Source: Candidatus Methanomethylophilaceae archaeon (GTDB lineage: Archaea; Thermoplasmatota; Thermoplasmata; Methanomassiliicoccales; Methanomethylophilaceae). Taken from it: a stretch of DNA of 57,377 bases. The translations under genes were made by a program, and so were the position numbers. Shown piece by piece: positions 47,089-54,974 of the stretch. The stretch lies in assembly GCA_944321505.1 (NCBI GenBank), contig CALULN010000019.1:1-57377 (forward strand), written 5' to 3'. Below the pieces are notes generated by a model that was given only the letters and a program-made list of their open reading frames with translations, had not been told where the DNA came from and made no database searches. Numbering within the stretch: the first letter of the stretch is position 1; the number at the start of each line of letters is the position of its first letter.

Positions 47089-47836
47089 GCCTGTCCTCCT
47101 TGGGGCCGAGCATGTACTGCTCATATGCTTCGCACACGGTCTCTGCCGGTCCGTCCATGCGGATTGTTCCATCATCGATCCAAATGGCACGGCTGCATAT
47201 CTTCAGCACCTGCTCCGGGCTCTGGGACACGAACACCAACGTCATCCCGTTGTCAATGAGGTGACGGAATCTTCTGAGGCATTTGTCCTGGAAGCCGATG
47301 TCGCCCACTGCCAGGATCTCGTCGACTATCATGACATCGGCGTCGACGCTGGTGGCTATCGCGAAGGCCAATCTGAGATACATCCCTGAGGAGTAGTTGC
47401 GCACTCTCTGGTCTATGAACGGGCGGATCTCGGAGAATTCGATGATGTCCTCTATGCGCTTCTCGGTCTCCTTCCTGTCCAGTCCGAATATGGATGCATT
47501 GACGTAGATGTTCTCGCGCCCGGACATATCTGGGTGGAACCCGGCACCCAGCTCGATGAGGCAAGAGACTCTCCCCTCAACTTCCACATTGCCGCTGTTC
47601 GGGTGGAGGATCTTGGTCAGAAGTTTGAGTGTGGTGGATTTTCCGGAGCCGTTGCGTCCGATTATCCCGACCGCTTCCCCTTTTTTAACATCGAAGGATA
47701 TCCCATGCAGGATCTCCCTCGATTCCTTCTTGTGTTTGTTGTGATAGACAATCAGGTCTTTGACGGACATGGCATCATCGCGGACACGGAATGATTTGCG
47801 TACATCCTTGACCTCGATGGCATTCTCCGGCCTCAT
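47081..47836 (-). CDS. Polysaccharide/teichoic-type ABC exporter ATPase (Wzt/TagH-like)
   Basis: 251 residues from ATG 47836. Walker A GRNGSGKST, signature YSSGMYLRLAFA (in place of LSGGQ), Walker B DVMIVDEILAVGD, all typical of Wzt/TagH. The N-terminus EVKDVRKSFRVRDDAMSVKD is the usual long lead. No C-terminal glycan-binding domain, so export does not depend on a cap. Start overlaps the permease stop (TGATG). Confidence 0.92.
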   Translation of the reverse strand: MRPENAIEVKDVRKSFRVRDDAMSVKDLIVYHNKHKKESREILHGISFDVKKGEAVGIIGRNGSGKSTTLKLLTKILHPNSGNVEVEGRVSCLIELGAGFHPDMSGRENIYVNASIFGLDRKETEKRIEDIIEFSEIRPFIDQRVRNYSSGMYLRLAFAIATSVDADVMIVDEILAVGDIGFQDKCLRRFRHLIDNGMTLVFVSQSPEQVLKICSRAIWIDDGTIRMDGPAETVCEAYEQYMLGPKEDRLS

Positions 47837-48630
47837 CACAGCACCTCCGCGAAGTCGCGTTCCAGTTTGTTGAAGGCCATCCATCCGACAACAATCGAAG
47901 CCACAGACAATCCGGACGTGACGACCCACGTCATCAGATCTGGGACGATCTTCGAATAGAGTATGCCGTGGAATATGTCGCAGAAGTACGTGAACGGATT
48001 CAGTGTCAGTATGAGGTTGAAGAACTGATTGTCGAACTGCTCGTGGGTGTACATCAGTGGGGCCATCCAGATCAGCAGCATCATCAGGACGTTCACGATG
48101 TACTGTATGTCCCTCAGATACGGGTCCAATCCCGCCAGGATGTATGCGAGTCCCATGGTGAAGAAGAACAGCAGTATTGTCGCCGGAACCAATGTGAGCA
48201 GCGCGGTCCAGGACACTCCGTACCCGGTGACGGCTATTATAACAAAGGTGAATCCGAACGAGATCAGCATGTTCACCAGCTTGGATAGCACTACCGACAA
48301 CGGAAGTACGGACCTTGGGAAGTAGATCTTGTTGACCAGCTGGTAGTTGTCGACGATGGACCCCGAACCGTATATCAGGGAGTCGCTGAAGAAGATCCAG
48401 GGGACCATCCCTGTTATGATGTACATATAGTAATTGTCGATATCCACCCGGAAGACGATGCTAAAAACAAGGATGTACACGACGATCTGCATTATCGGGG
48501 TGATGAAGTTCCAGAGGAATCCGAGGGCGGATCCCTTGTACCTTCCGCGAATCTCCCTTTTCACCATGTTGTGAATCATCGGTGAGTGGTCTAGGAGTTC
48601 GCGTATCGATTCGAACATCTTCGCAACCAT
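47836..48630 (-). CDS. Polysaccharide ABC exporter permease (Wzm/TagG-like)
   Basis: 264 residues with six hydrophobic segments. VKREIRGRYKGSALGFLWNF ITP is the conserved amphipathic start; NPFTYFCDIFHGILY is the periplasmic-side helix pair. It pairs with the ATPase to flip lipid-linked glycan. It gives the cluster a secretion step. ATG 48630, alternative ATG 48618. Confidence 0.92.
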   Translation of the reverse strand: MVAKMFESIRELLDHSPMIHNMVKREIRGRYKGSALGFLWNFITPIMQIVVYILVFSIVFRVDIDNYYMYIITGMVPWIFFSDSLIYGSGSIVDNYQLVNKIYFPRSVLPLSVVLSKLVNMLISFGFTFVIIAVTGYGVSWTALLTLVPATILLFFFTMGLAYILAGLDPYLRDIQYIVNVLMMLLIWMAPLMYTHEQFDNQFFNLILTLNPFTYFCDIFHGILYSKIVPDLMTWVVTSGLSVASIVVGWMAFNKLERDFAEVL

Positions 48631-48665
48631 TCGTAAGGTGACATAAAACCGTTTTTGTCGTGAAA

Positions 48666-48711
48666 CCTGACTTTGACTGAAGTCTCAGCGGAGGCTTCTG
48701 TCAAAGTCAGG
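48666..48711. repeat. 46-bp inverted repeat, mobile-element remnant
   Basis: CCTGACTTTGAC (48666-48677) faces GTCAAAGTCAGG (48700-48711) exactly, and most of the next 13 bases also pair (about 21 of 25). The right half AGCGGAGGCTTCTGTCAAAG is nearly repeated at 227-246, next to the HTH fragment; the 14-base core also occurs at 2756-2769. 48631-48852 otherwise has no gene. Confidence 0.75.
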
Positions 48712-48852
48712 TTCGTACATAAAACCGCTAGGGGCGTTATGAAGAGACGAATCTTATGTAACTTTCAGGTGAGAGGGCAACAATTGTGTAGTGGGAAACA
48801 GCAACGTTACATTCCTTCCCGCTTATATATGATGAACGTAATCGGCCCCACC

Positions 48853-49017
48853 ATGGCAGACAAGATATGTTCCTCATGCGGAGTCAGGCTGCAGGGACGC
48901 GCCAACACCACCTTCAAGTGCCCCAAGTGCGGGAAGGAGGAGATCGGCAGATGCGCCCAGTGCCGCGACCAGGGTGTCAAGTACGAGTGCAAGAGCTGCG
49001 GCTTCGTGGGTCCGTGA
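48853..49017 (+). CDS. Zinc-ribbon RNA-binding protein (COG2888-like)
   Basis: 54 residues with four C-x2-C pairs: CSSC, CPKC, CAQC and CKSC, forming two zinc ribbons. This is the small archaeal protein found beside aEF-1beta genes. cttatatat (48822-48830) lies about 26 nt before ATG 48853. Four bases separate it from the next gene. Probably works near the ribosome or elongation factor. Confidence 0.85.
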   Translation: MADKICSSCGVRLQGRANTTFKCPKCGKEEIGRCAQCRDQGVKYECKSCGFVGP

Positions 49018-49021
49018 TTAT

Positions 49022-49297
49022 ATGGGACAGATCTACGCCCAGTACGAGCTGATGCCCGGGGACACCGAGGTGGACCTGGACGCCATCGTCGCCAAGCTCC
49101 CCTCTCTGTGCCCCGCCGGCGTCAAGTACAACGAGCCGGACACCAAGATCGAGCCCGTCGCCTTCGGTCTGAAGAAGATTGTGGCCGCCTTCATCATCGA
49201 CGACGCCGACGACACCGTCGGCGGCAAGCTGGAGGAGGCCCTCAGGGGAGTCGACGGCATCGAGAACGTGGAGTGCGTCAACAGCACCGTTCTCTGA
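49022..49297 (+). CDS. ef1b: Elongation factor 1-beta (aEF-1beta)
   Basis: 91 residues, the normal archaeal length. YELMPGDTEVDLDAIVAKL, IEPVAFGLKKIVAAFIIDDA and VDGIENVECVNSTVL are the family marks. It exchanges GDP for GTP on aEF-1A. Co-transcribed with the zinc-ribbon gene. Confidence 0.93.
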   Translation: MGQIYAQYELMPGDTEVDLDAIVAKLPSLCPAGVKYNEPDTKIEPVAFGLKKIVAAFIIDDADDTVGGKLEEALRGVDGIENVECVNSTVL

Positions 49298-49401
49298 AGG
49301 CGCAAGCCTTCATCCAAACCCTAACCGTCCTTACGGACTCGTTTCTAGAATGAATCAAATGAACCAGCTTGATACTTGCTGACTTGATGATATCAATGTT
49401 C

Positions 49402-49421
49402 GGGCGGGCTTGCGCCCGCCC
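49402..49421. terminator. GC hairpin between ef1b and malic enzyme
   Basis: GGGCGGGC-TTGC-GCCCGCCC is a perfect 8-bp stem just past the stop of the minus-strand malic enzyme gene, between convergent genes. 49298-49401 shows only a short GTCC-TTAC-GGAC stem. Confidence 0.55.
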
Positions 49422-49429
49422 TAAAGGGT

Positions 49430-50791
49430 TCACTCGTAGGCCTTCTGGGCGTCGATGATATATCCGTCGTCCATCATCTTCGCCGTCAGTCCGCGGGACC
49501 TCTTGATCATGTACTCGGCGCGGTCGTGCAGCTCCTGCCTGCTGAGCTTGAGTCTGGCCACACCCTGGGACATGGCCTTCTCCGCCACTGCGACGGCCTC
49601 GCTGATGAATACGTCGGTCTCGGACATGGTGGGGATGATGTAGTCCTCGCTGATTCCCTTCTCCTCCGCGCATCTGGCCAGCTCCCTTGCCGCTGCGATG
49701 CACATCTCGTCGGTGATGGTCTTCGCTCTCACGTCCAGCACGCCTCTGAAGATGGCAGGGAATCCCATGGAGTTGTTCACCTGGTTGGGGAAGTCGGACC
49801 TTCCGGTGGCGAACACCTTGACACCGGCCTCCTTCGCCTCCCAGGGCCAGATCTCCGGCACGGGGTTGGCGGTGGCGAAAACCACGGGGTCGTCCGCCAT
49901 GAGCTTGATGTACTCCTTGGGGATGGTGCCGGGTCCGGGCTTGGATGCGGCGATGACGATATCGGAGCCCACCATGGCCTCCTTCAGTCCGCCGGTCTTG
50001 CCTGCGCCGTTGGTCTTCTGGCACAGCTCCCACTTCTGCTTGAACTGTTCCTGGACGTCGGTCCTCTCCAGGTTCAGGATTCCCTTGGAATCGACGACGC
50101 ACATGTTCTGGGGCTTGAATCCGGTGGCCAGCAGCAGCCTGGCGATGGCGATGGATGCGGCTCCCGCTCCCACGACGGTGATCTGCGCCTCCTCCAGCTT
50201 CTTGCCCACCAGCTTCATGGCGTTGATGGCTCCGGCCACCTCCACGGTGGCGGTACCCTGCTGGTCGTCGTGCCAGACGGGGATCTTGCAGTCCCTTCTC
50301 AGCTCGTCCAGGATGTCGAAGCACTTGGGGTTGGAGATGTCCTCCAGGTTGATGCCCCCGAAGGAGGGGGCGATGAGCCTGACGGTCTCGATGATCTTCT
50401 CGGGGTCCTTGGTGTCCAGGCAGATGGGGACGCAGTCCACTCCTCCCAGGTACTTGAACAGCATGGCCTTGCCCTCCATGACGGGCATGGCTGCCTCGGG
50501 TCCGATGTCCCCCAGGCCCAGGACGCGGGTCCCGTCGGAAACGACGGCGACGGTGTTCCACTTCCAGGTGTAGTCGTAGACGGCCTCCACGTCCTTGGCG
50601 ATGGCCTTGCAGGGCTCCGCCACTCCGGGGGAGTACCATATGGCGAAGTCGTCGAAGGACCTGACGCACGCCTTGGGCACGACCTCGACCTTCCCTCCGT
50701 AGTACTTATGCAGGACCATGGCGTCCTTGCCGGGCTGAGCCGCCTTCGCGATGCGCTCCTCCTCTGTCATCTCTTCGTAGCTCTTGCTCAT
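49430..50791 (-). CDS. NAD(P)-dependent malic enzyme
   Basis: 453 residues, the short bacterial/archaeal form. WYSPGVAEPC, VWHDDQQGTATVEVAGAINA, VVGAGAASIAIARLLL (dinucleotide loop) and TANPVPEIWPWEA are present. It converts malate to pyruvate and CO2 and so can supply NAD(P)H. The transcript has a leader of about 54 nt (gatataaata box near 50866-50875) with a 15-base palindrome, then AAGGAGAG before ATG 50791. Confidence 0.95.
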   Translation of the reverse strand: MSKSYEEMTEEERIAKAAQPGKDAMVLHKYYGGKVEVVPKACVRSFDDFAIWYSPGVAEPCKAIAKDVEAVYDYTWKWNTVAVVSDGTRVLGLGDIGPEAAMPVMEGKAMLFKYLGGVDCVPICLDTKDPEKIIETVRLIAPSFGGINLEDISNPKCFDILDELRRDCKIPVWHDDQQGTATVEVAGAINAMKLVGKKLEEAQITVVGAGAASIAIARLLLATGFKPQNMCVVDSKGILNLERTDVQEQFKQKWELCQKTNGAGKTGGLKEAMVGSDIVIAASKPGPGTIPKEYIKLMADDPVVFATANPVPEIWPWEAKEAGVKVFATGRSDFPNQVNNSMGFPAIFRGVLDVRAKTITDEMCIAAARELARCAEEKGISEDYIIPTMSETDVFISEAVAVAEKAMSQGVARLKLSRQELHDRAEYMIKRSRGLTAKMMDDGYIIDAQKAYE

Positions 50792-50809
50792 TCTGTATCT
50801 CTCCTTTTT

Positions 50810-50824
50810 CTACGAAATTCGTAG
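50810..50824. promoter_or_regulatory. Palindrome CTACGAA-A-TTCGTAG in the malic enzyme leader
   Basis: Perfect 7-bp arms with a single central base. On the minus strand it lies just upstream of the ribosome binding site and downstream of the TATA box at about 50866-50875. It could be a repressor site. Further out, TGCGCG-TG-CGCGCA (50905-50918) plus another TGCGCG (50921-50926) lies between the two divergent promoters. Confidence 0.5.
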
Positions 50825-50968
50825 ATATAGTTCGAATTGCAAAGCTGAATAACTGATTCTCCTTATTTATATCTAACCTGTGCGGCGTGATTCGGAGAAT
50901 ATGATGCGCGTGCGCGCACATGCGCGTACGGACATCCTGTATTATCAACCCAACAGGATACGGGTGGC

Positions 50969-52570
50969 ATGACCAGGGTGCTGGTGGTGGACGGGTACAT
51001 CGACGACCCGGCGGCGCTGGGTGTACCTCCGTACATATCGCCGATGATCCGTGCGGTGGCGGGTGCAGCCATGGATGCGGGAGCGGAGGTGGAGTACCTC
51101 ACCGTGGACATGGTCCGCGGAGGGGCCGATGTGCCGGATGCTGATGTGTCCGTCGTGCTGTCCGGGAGCACCGTCCCGGGGAAGTACATCCGCTCCATGC
51201 CCATGTCCCTGAAGGAGTTGAGGGCGCTGGTGCCGAGGCTGAAGGGCTGGCGGATGCTGGGGGGCTCGGCCTCCGGCATGCCGGAGGCGGAGCTCTTCGA
51301 CTTCTCCGTGAGGAAGGACCTGGCAGCATCGCTGTACGACGGCCTCATCGGCAGGGAGGTGGGCGAGAGGCTCCGCACCCTGGACGAGTGGAACAGGTGG
51401 ATGCTCCTCGGTGCGGACATAGTGCGGATGCATCAGGATTTCCCGGTGCCGCTGGTGGCGGAGATCGAATCCTACAGGGGATGCCACCGCTACGCCTCCG
51501 GAGGATGCTCGTACTGCGTGGAGCCGCTGAAGGGGAAGCCTCTGATGCGCAAGCCAGATGATATCATCGCGGAGGCCGCCAGGCTCAGGGGGCTGGGGGT
51601 CAGGAACGTCAGAGTGGGAGGGCAGACATGCATAGTGTCCTACGGTTCGGAGGATCCGGGCGATCCGCCGCGCCCCAACCCGGATGCGGTCAGGGAGCTG
51701 TTCGAGGGGCTCAGGGACCTCGGCTTCGACGTCCTGCATACCGACAACGCCAACCCGGCGGCCATCGCCCGCTATCCCGAGGAATCCGAAGATGTTCTTC
51801 GTACACTGACGGAATGCTGCACTCCCGGCAACGTGCTGGCACTCGGCATGGAATCCGCCGATCCCAGGGTGATAGGGGAGAACAACCTCAACAGCACCCC
51901 TGAGGATGTGCTGACGGCGGTGAGGACAATAAACCGCATCGGCGGCGCCAGAGGGGGCAACGGCATGCCGATGCTGCTGCCCGGGCTGAACATCATCGCC
52001 GGTCTGGACGGGGAGACACCCGGCACCTACGATATGGACATCGGCTTCCTCAGAGGGCTGCTGGACGAGGGTCTTCTCGTCCGCAGGATAAACATCCGGC
52101 AGGTGCTGCCGGTCCGCAGGGAGTTCGATACGAGGATAGACCAGCGCAGGTTCCGCAGGTTCAAGGAGGAGGTGCGGGAGTCGGTGGACTCGGAGATGCT
52201 CCGCAGGCTGGTGCCGGAGGGCACCGTGCTGAGGGGCGTGTACACGGAGCTCCGCGACGGGAACGTGACTTTCGGCAGGCAGATCGGATCGTATCCGCTG
52301 CTTGTCGGCATACCGTACCCAGTGGAGGTCGGGAGGTTCGTGGATGTCGTCATCACGGGGTGGGGCCAGAGGTCCGTCACCGGCATAGAGCATCCGTTCC
52401 CGATCAACACAGCTCCGCTGGCTGCGCTGGCGTCGCTTCCCGGTGTCGGCAAGAAGAGGGCGGCGAGGATCGCCGCCGCCAGGCCGTTCTCCGGATCGGA
52501 GGGGCTGGCGGAGGCTCTGGACGATGCGGCGCTGGCGGAATCGCTGGCGGGACTGTGCGTGTTCGACTGA
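50969..52570 (+). CDS. Radical SAM protein with C-terminal helix-hairpin-helix (COG1031-like)
   Basis: 533 residues. A B12-binding-like alpha/beta N-domain (1-140). The cluster motif is CHRYASGGCSYC with seven residues between the first two cysteines, not the usual three. LGMESADPRVIGENNLN is the SAM-side strand and a TRAM-like region is near 445-490. The C-terminus has a helix-hairpin-helix (LASLPGVGKKRAARIAAA). Related to the MiaB/B12-radical SAM group of tRNA modification enzymes; substrate unknown. ATG 50969 lies about 28 nt after tgtattatc. Confidence 0.82.
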   Translation: MTRVLVVDGYIDDPAALGVPPYISPMIRAVAGAAMDAGAEVEYLTVDMVRGGADVPDADVSVVLSGSTVPGKYIRSMPMSLKELRALVPRLKGWRMLGGSASGMPEAELFDFSVRKDLAASLYDGLIGREVGERLRTLDEWNRWMLLGADIVRMHQDFPVPLVAEIESYRGCHRYASGGCSYCVEPLKGKPLMRKPDDIIAEAARLRGLGVRNVRVGGQTCIVSYGSEDPGDPPRPNPDAVRELFEGLRDLGFDVLHTDNANPAAIARYPEESEDVLRTLTECCTPGNVLALGMESADPRVIGENNLNSTPEDVLTAVRTINRIGGARGGNGMPMLLPGLNIIAGLDGETPGTYDMDIGFLRGLLDEGLLVRRINIRQVLPVRREFDTRIDQRRFRRFKEEVRESVDSEMLRRLVPEGTVLRGVYTELRDGNVTFGRQIGSYPLLVGIPYPVEVGRFVDVVITGWGQRSVTGIEHPFPINTAPLAALASLPGVGKKRAARIAAARPFSGSEGLAEALDDAALAESLAGLCVFD

Positions 52571-52577
52571 GTGACAT

Positions 52578-52637
52578 CCGAATCTACCACAGAACCATCG
52601 CCGAATCTACCACAGAACCATCGCCGAATCTTATCAG
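52578..52637. repeat. Two and a half tandem 23-bp repeats upstream of an ATPase gene
   Basis: CCGAATCTACCACAGAACCATCG occurs exactly at 52578-52600 and 52601-52623, then a partial CCGAATCTtatcag follows. The array ends just before the cagtttatatatt promoter of the ATPase gene, a position like the iteron array at 17621. Confidence 0.85.
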
Positions 52638-52667
52638 TTTATATATTGATAGGAGATATCAGTTGAT

Positions 52668-53945
52668 ATGCCTGCCAAAACGGACAGTGAATACATCCCG
52701 CGTCTCATTGACGGTGTGCTACACGATGAGATGCGTTTGTTCGGAGGGGTTCTAATCACGGGTCCGAAATGGTGTGGCAAGACTACGACTGCAGAGCAGG
52801 TCGCCGAGACCAAGGTGTATCTGCAGGATACAGTTCAATATGCGAGGTACAGGCAGATTGCTGAACTGGATCCGTCCCTCTTGTTGAGAGGGGACCCTCC
52901 TGTCCTCATCGACGAGTGGCAGAGAATCCCAGATGTCTGGGGAGCGGTGAGGTATCAGGTGGATCTTCGCAAAGAAAAAGGCCTTTTCATCCTGACAGGA
53001 TCGAAGCTGGTCGCCGACACGAATCTGGAGCATTCGGGGGCCGGGAGGATCAAGCGTCTGAGGATGAGGACCATGAGCCTGTGGGAATCTGGCAGGTCCA
53101 CGGGGGACGTGAGTCTGAAAAGGCTTTTCGAGGGGGAGGGTTCCATATCCGGGTTGCCGGACTATGGCTATGATACCATGGCCAGGAACCTGGTTCGCGG
53201 AGGTTGGCCGGATACGATGGGGATGAGCGATCTGGATGCTTACCGCAAGGTGGAGGGCTATTGCAATGCTATCGTCGACAGCGGCTTTTCGGCGGATTGG
53301 GAGTCTAATGCGGCGTTGAAGGATGGGCGGACGCTGCGTACCATGTTGCGCTCGCTATCCAGAGCCACCGCTTCGGAGACGTCGTTGGAGGCTATCCGTC
53401 AGGATATGATTGGGAACGGGGGCGTGGATATCGGGGCGAGCACCATGCACAGGTATTTCGCGGCTCTGCGCAACATCTGCATGACCGACGATCTTCCTGC
53501 ATGGGCTCCTGATCTCCGTTCCAAGACAGTCATTCGCACAACAGACACCCGTCACATGACGGACCCTGCGATTGCGGCGTACTTTCTGGATGCAGGCCCC
53601 GATGATCTGATTTCCGACCCTGAGACCTTCGGACTGCTGTTCGAATCCATGGCTGTCAGGGACCTGAGGGTGTACGCCCAGACGCTGGGCGGACATGTCT
53701 GCCATTACCGTGACAAGAACGGCCTCGAGGTGGACGCGATAGTGCATCTGCCGGGCGGTGCATGGGGCGCCGTGGAGGTCAAACTGAACGATGCCCGTGC
53801 GGACCAGGCTGCGCAGAGTCTCATCCGTCTGAAGGAGAAGACGGTGAAGCCTCCGAGATTCCTGGCCGTCGTGACCGCAGACGGGGCTGCGTACACGAGG
53901 GAAGACGGGGTGCATGTGATCCCGCTGTCATGTCTCAGGGAGTGA
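52668..53945 (+). CDS. Accessory AAA ATPase, AAA_14/DUF4143 type (copy D)
   Basis: 425 residues. Walker A ITGPKWCGKTTTAEQ, Walker B PVLIDEWQRIPDVW, LTGSKLV; C-terminal nuclease-like motif NGLEVDAIVHLPGGAWGAVE VKL. This is the GPKWCGKT subgroup, different from copies A/C and B. Codons are less GC-rich than core genes. tttatatattg (52636-52646) lies about 27 nt before ATG 52668. Confidence 0.85.
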   Translation: MPAKTDSEYIPRLIDGVLHDEMRLFGGVLITGPKWCGKTTTAEQVAETKVYLQDTVQYARYRQIAELDPSLLLRGDPPVLIDEWQRIPDVWGAVRYQVDLRKEKGLFILTGSKLVADTNLEHSGAGRIKRLRMRTMSLWESGRSTGDVSLKRLFEGEGSISGLPDYGYDTMARNLVRGGWPDTMGMSDLDAYRKVEGYCNAIVDSGFSADWESNAALKDGRTLRTMLRSLSRATASETSLEAIRQDMIGNGGVDIGASTMHRYFAALRNICMTDDLPAWAPDLRSKTVIRTTDTRHMTDPAIAAYFLDAGPDDLISDPETFGLLFESMAVRDLRVYAQTLGGHVCHYRDKNGLEVDAIVHLPGGAWGAVEVKLNDARADQAAQSLIRLKEKTVKPPRFLAVVTADGAAYTREDGVHVIPLSCLRE

Positions 53946-54091
53946 CGGCGGCATCAGTCCATCATTCACACCGAGACTGCTTCGCTCTCGGATGTGTAAG
54001 CTTCACTTCGGTTCCATCGTTCGACAAGCATCTCGTTCTTCCGTCCGACCCCCTGCGCTAATAGCATTAACCCGTAACCGATTCGCCATCC

Positions 54092-54973
54092 ATGGACCTG
54101 GTGGTGCTGGCTGCCGGCATGGGCAGCCGTTTCGGGGGGCTCAAACAGATGGAGCCCATGGATCCGCAGGGGCGCTTCATCATCGACTACTCCATGTACG
54201 ATGCGGCGAGGGCGGGCTTCGACAGGGCGGTGCTGATCGTCCGCAGGGAGAACGAGCGGGCGTTCAGGGACACCGTCGGCAGAAGATTGGAATCAGTCAT
54301 GGACGTGGAGTACGTGATCCAGGAGAACGATTCCGTCCCTGATGCGAGGATCCCCTCCGGGAGGACCAAGCCCCTGGGCACGGCGCACGCGGTCCTGTGC
54401 TGCAGGGATGTCGTGAAGGATCCGTTCATGATCATCAACGCCGACGACTTCTACGGCCGCGAATCCTATGTCCTGGCACACCGGTTCCTGAACGACGAGT
54501 GCGATGATTCCGTTTACGGATGCATAGCCTACGAGGCCGGCAGGACTATGACCGAGAACGGTTCGGTGAAGAGGGGCATATGCACCGTGGAGGATGGCTG
54601 CGTCACCGGCATCACGGAGTCGTCCATATTGAAATCTGAGGGGAGGATAGCCGCGGAGCCGCTGGACGGCTCGCCCGCGTTCGCCATATCCGAGGATGCC
54701 CCCGTTTCCATGAACATGTTCCTGCTGGCTCCTTCGGTGTTCCCCCACTTGGAGAAAGGTTTCGACGCGTTCCTGGACGGGATGAAGGATCTCATGAAGG
54801 ACGAGTACCTCCTGCCTGATGTGATCTCCGAACTGGTATCAGAGGGGAAGGCCTCGCTCAGGTGCGTCAGATCATCCGAGGATTGGTACGGCGTCACCTA
54901 TCTCCAGGACAAGGAGAGGGTGGTTGATGCCCTGGCGGCCATGAGGGCCGCCGGGGAGTATCCTTCGGACTGA
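54092..54973 (+). CDS. Sugar-phosphate nucleotidyltransferase
   Basis: 293 residues. VVLAAGMGSRFGGLKQMEPM is the Rossmann start with the Gly-rich NTP loop and the Lys; TKPLGTAHAVLCC and INADDFYG (D-D metal site) follow; RVPS-type ending is WYGVTYLQDKE. Similar to gut-bacterial 'nucleotidyltransferase' proteins of about 300 residues. It could supply the NDP-sugar for the glycan cluster and might be the missing nucleotidylyltransferase for heptose-1-phosphate, but this is inference. Confidence 0.8.
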   Translation: MDLVVLAAGMGSRFGGLKQMEPMDPQGRFIIDYSMYDAARAGFDRAVLIVRRENERAFRDTVGRRLESVMDVEYVIQENDSVPDARIPSGRTKPLGTAHAVLCCRDVVKDPFMIINADDFYGRESYVLAHRFLNDECDDSVYGCIAYEAGRTMTENGSVKRGICTVEDGCVTGITESSILKSEGRIAAEPLDGSPAFAISEDAPVSMNMFLLAPSVFPHLEKGFDAFLDGMKDLMKDEYLLPDVISELVSEGKASLRCVRSSEDWYGVTYLQDKERVVDALAAMRAAGEYPSD

Positions 54974-54974
54974 A

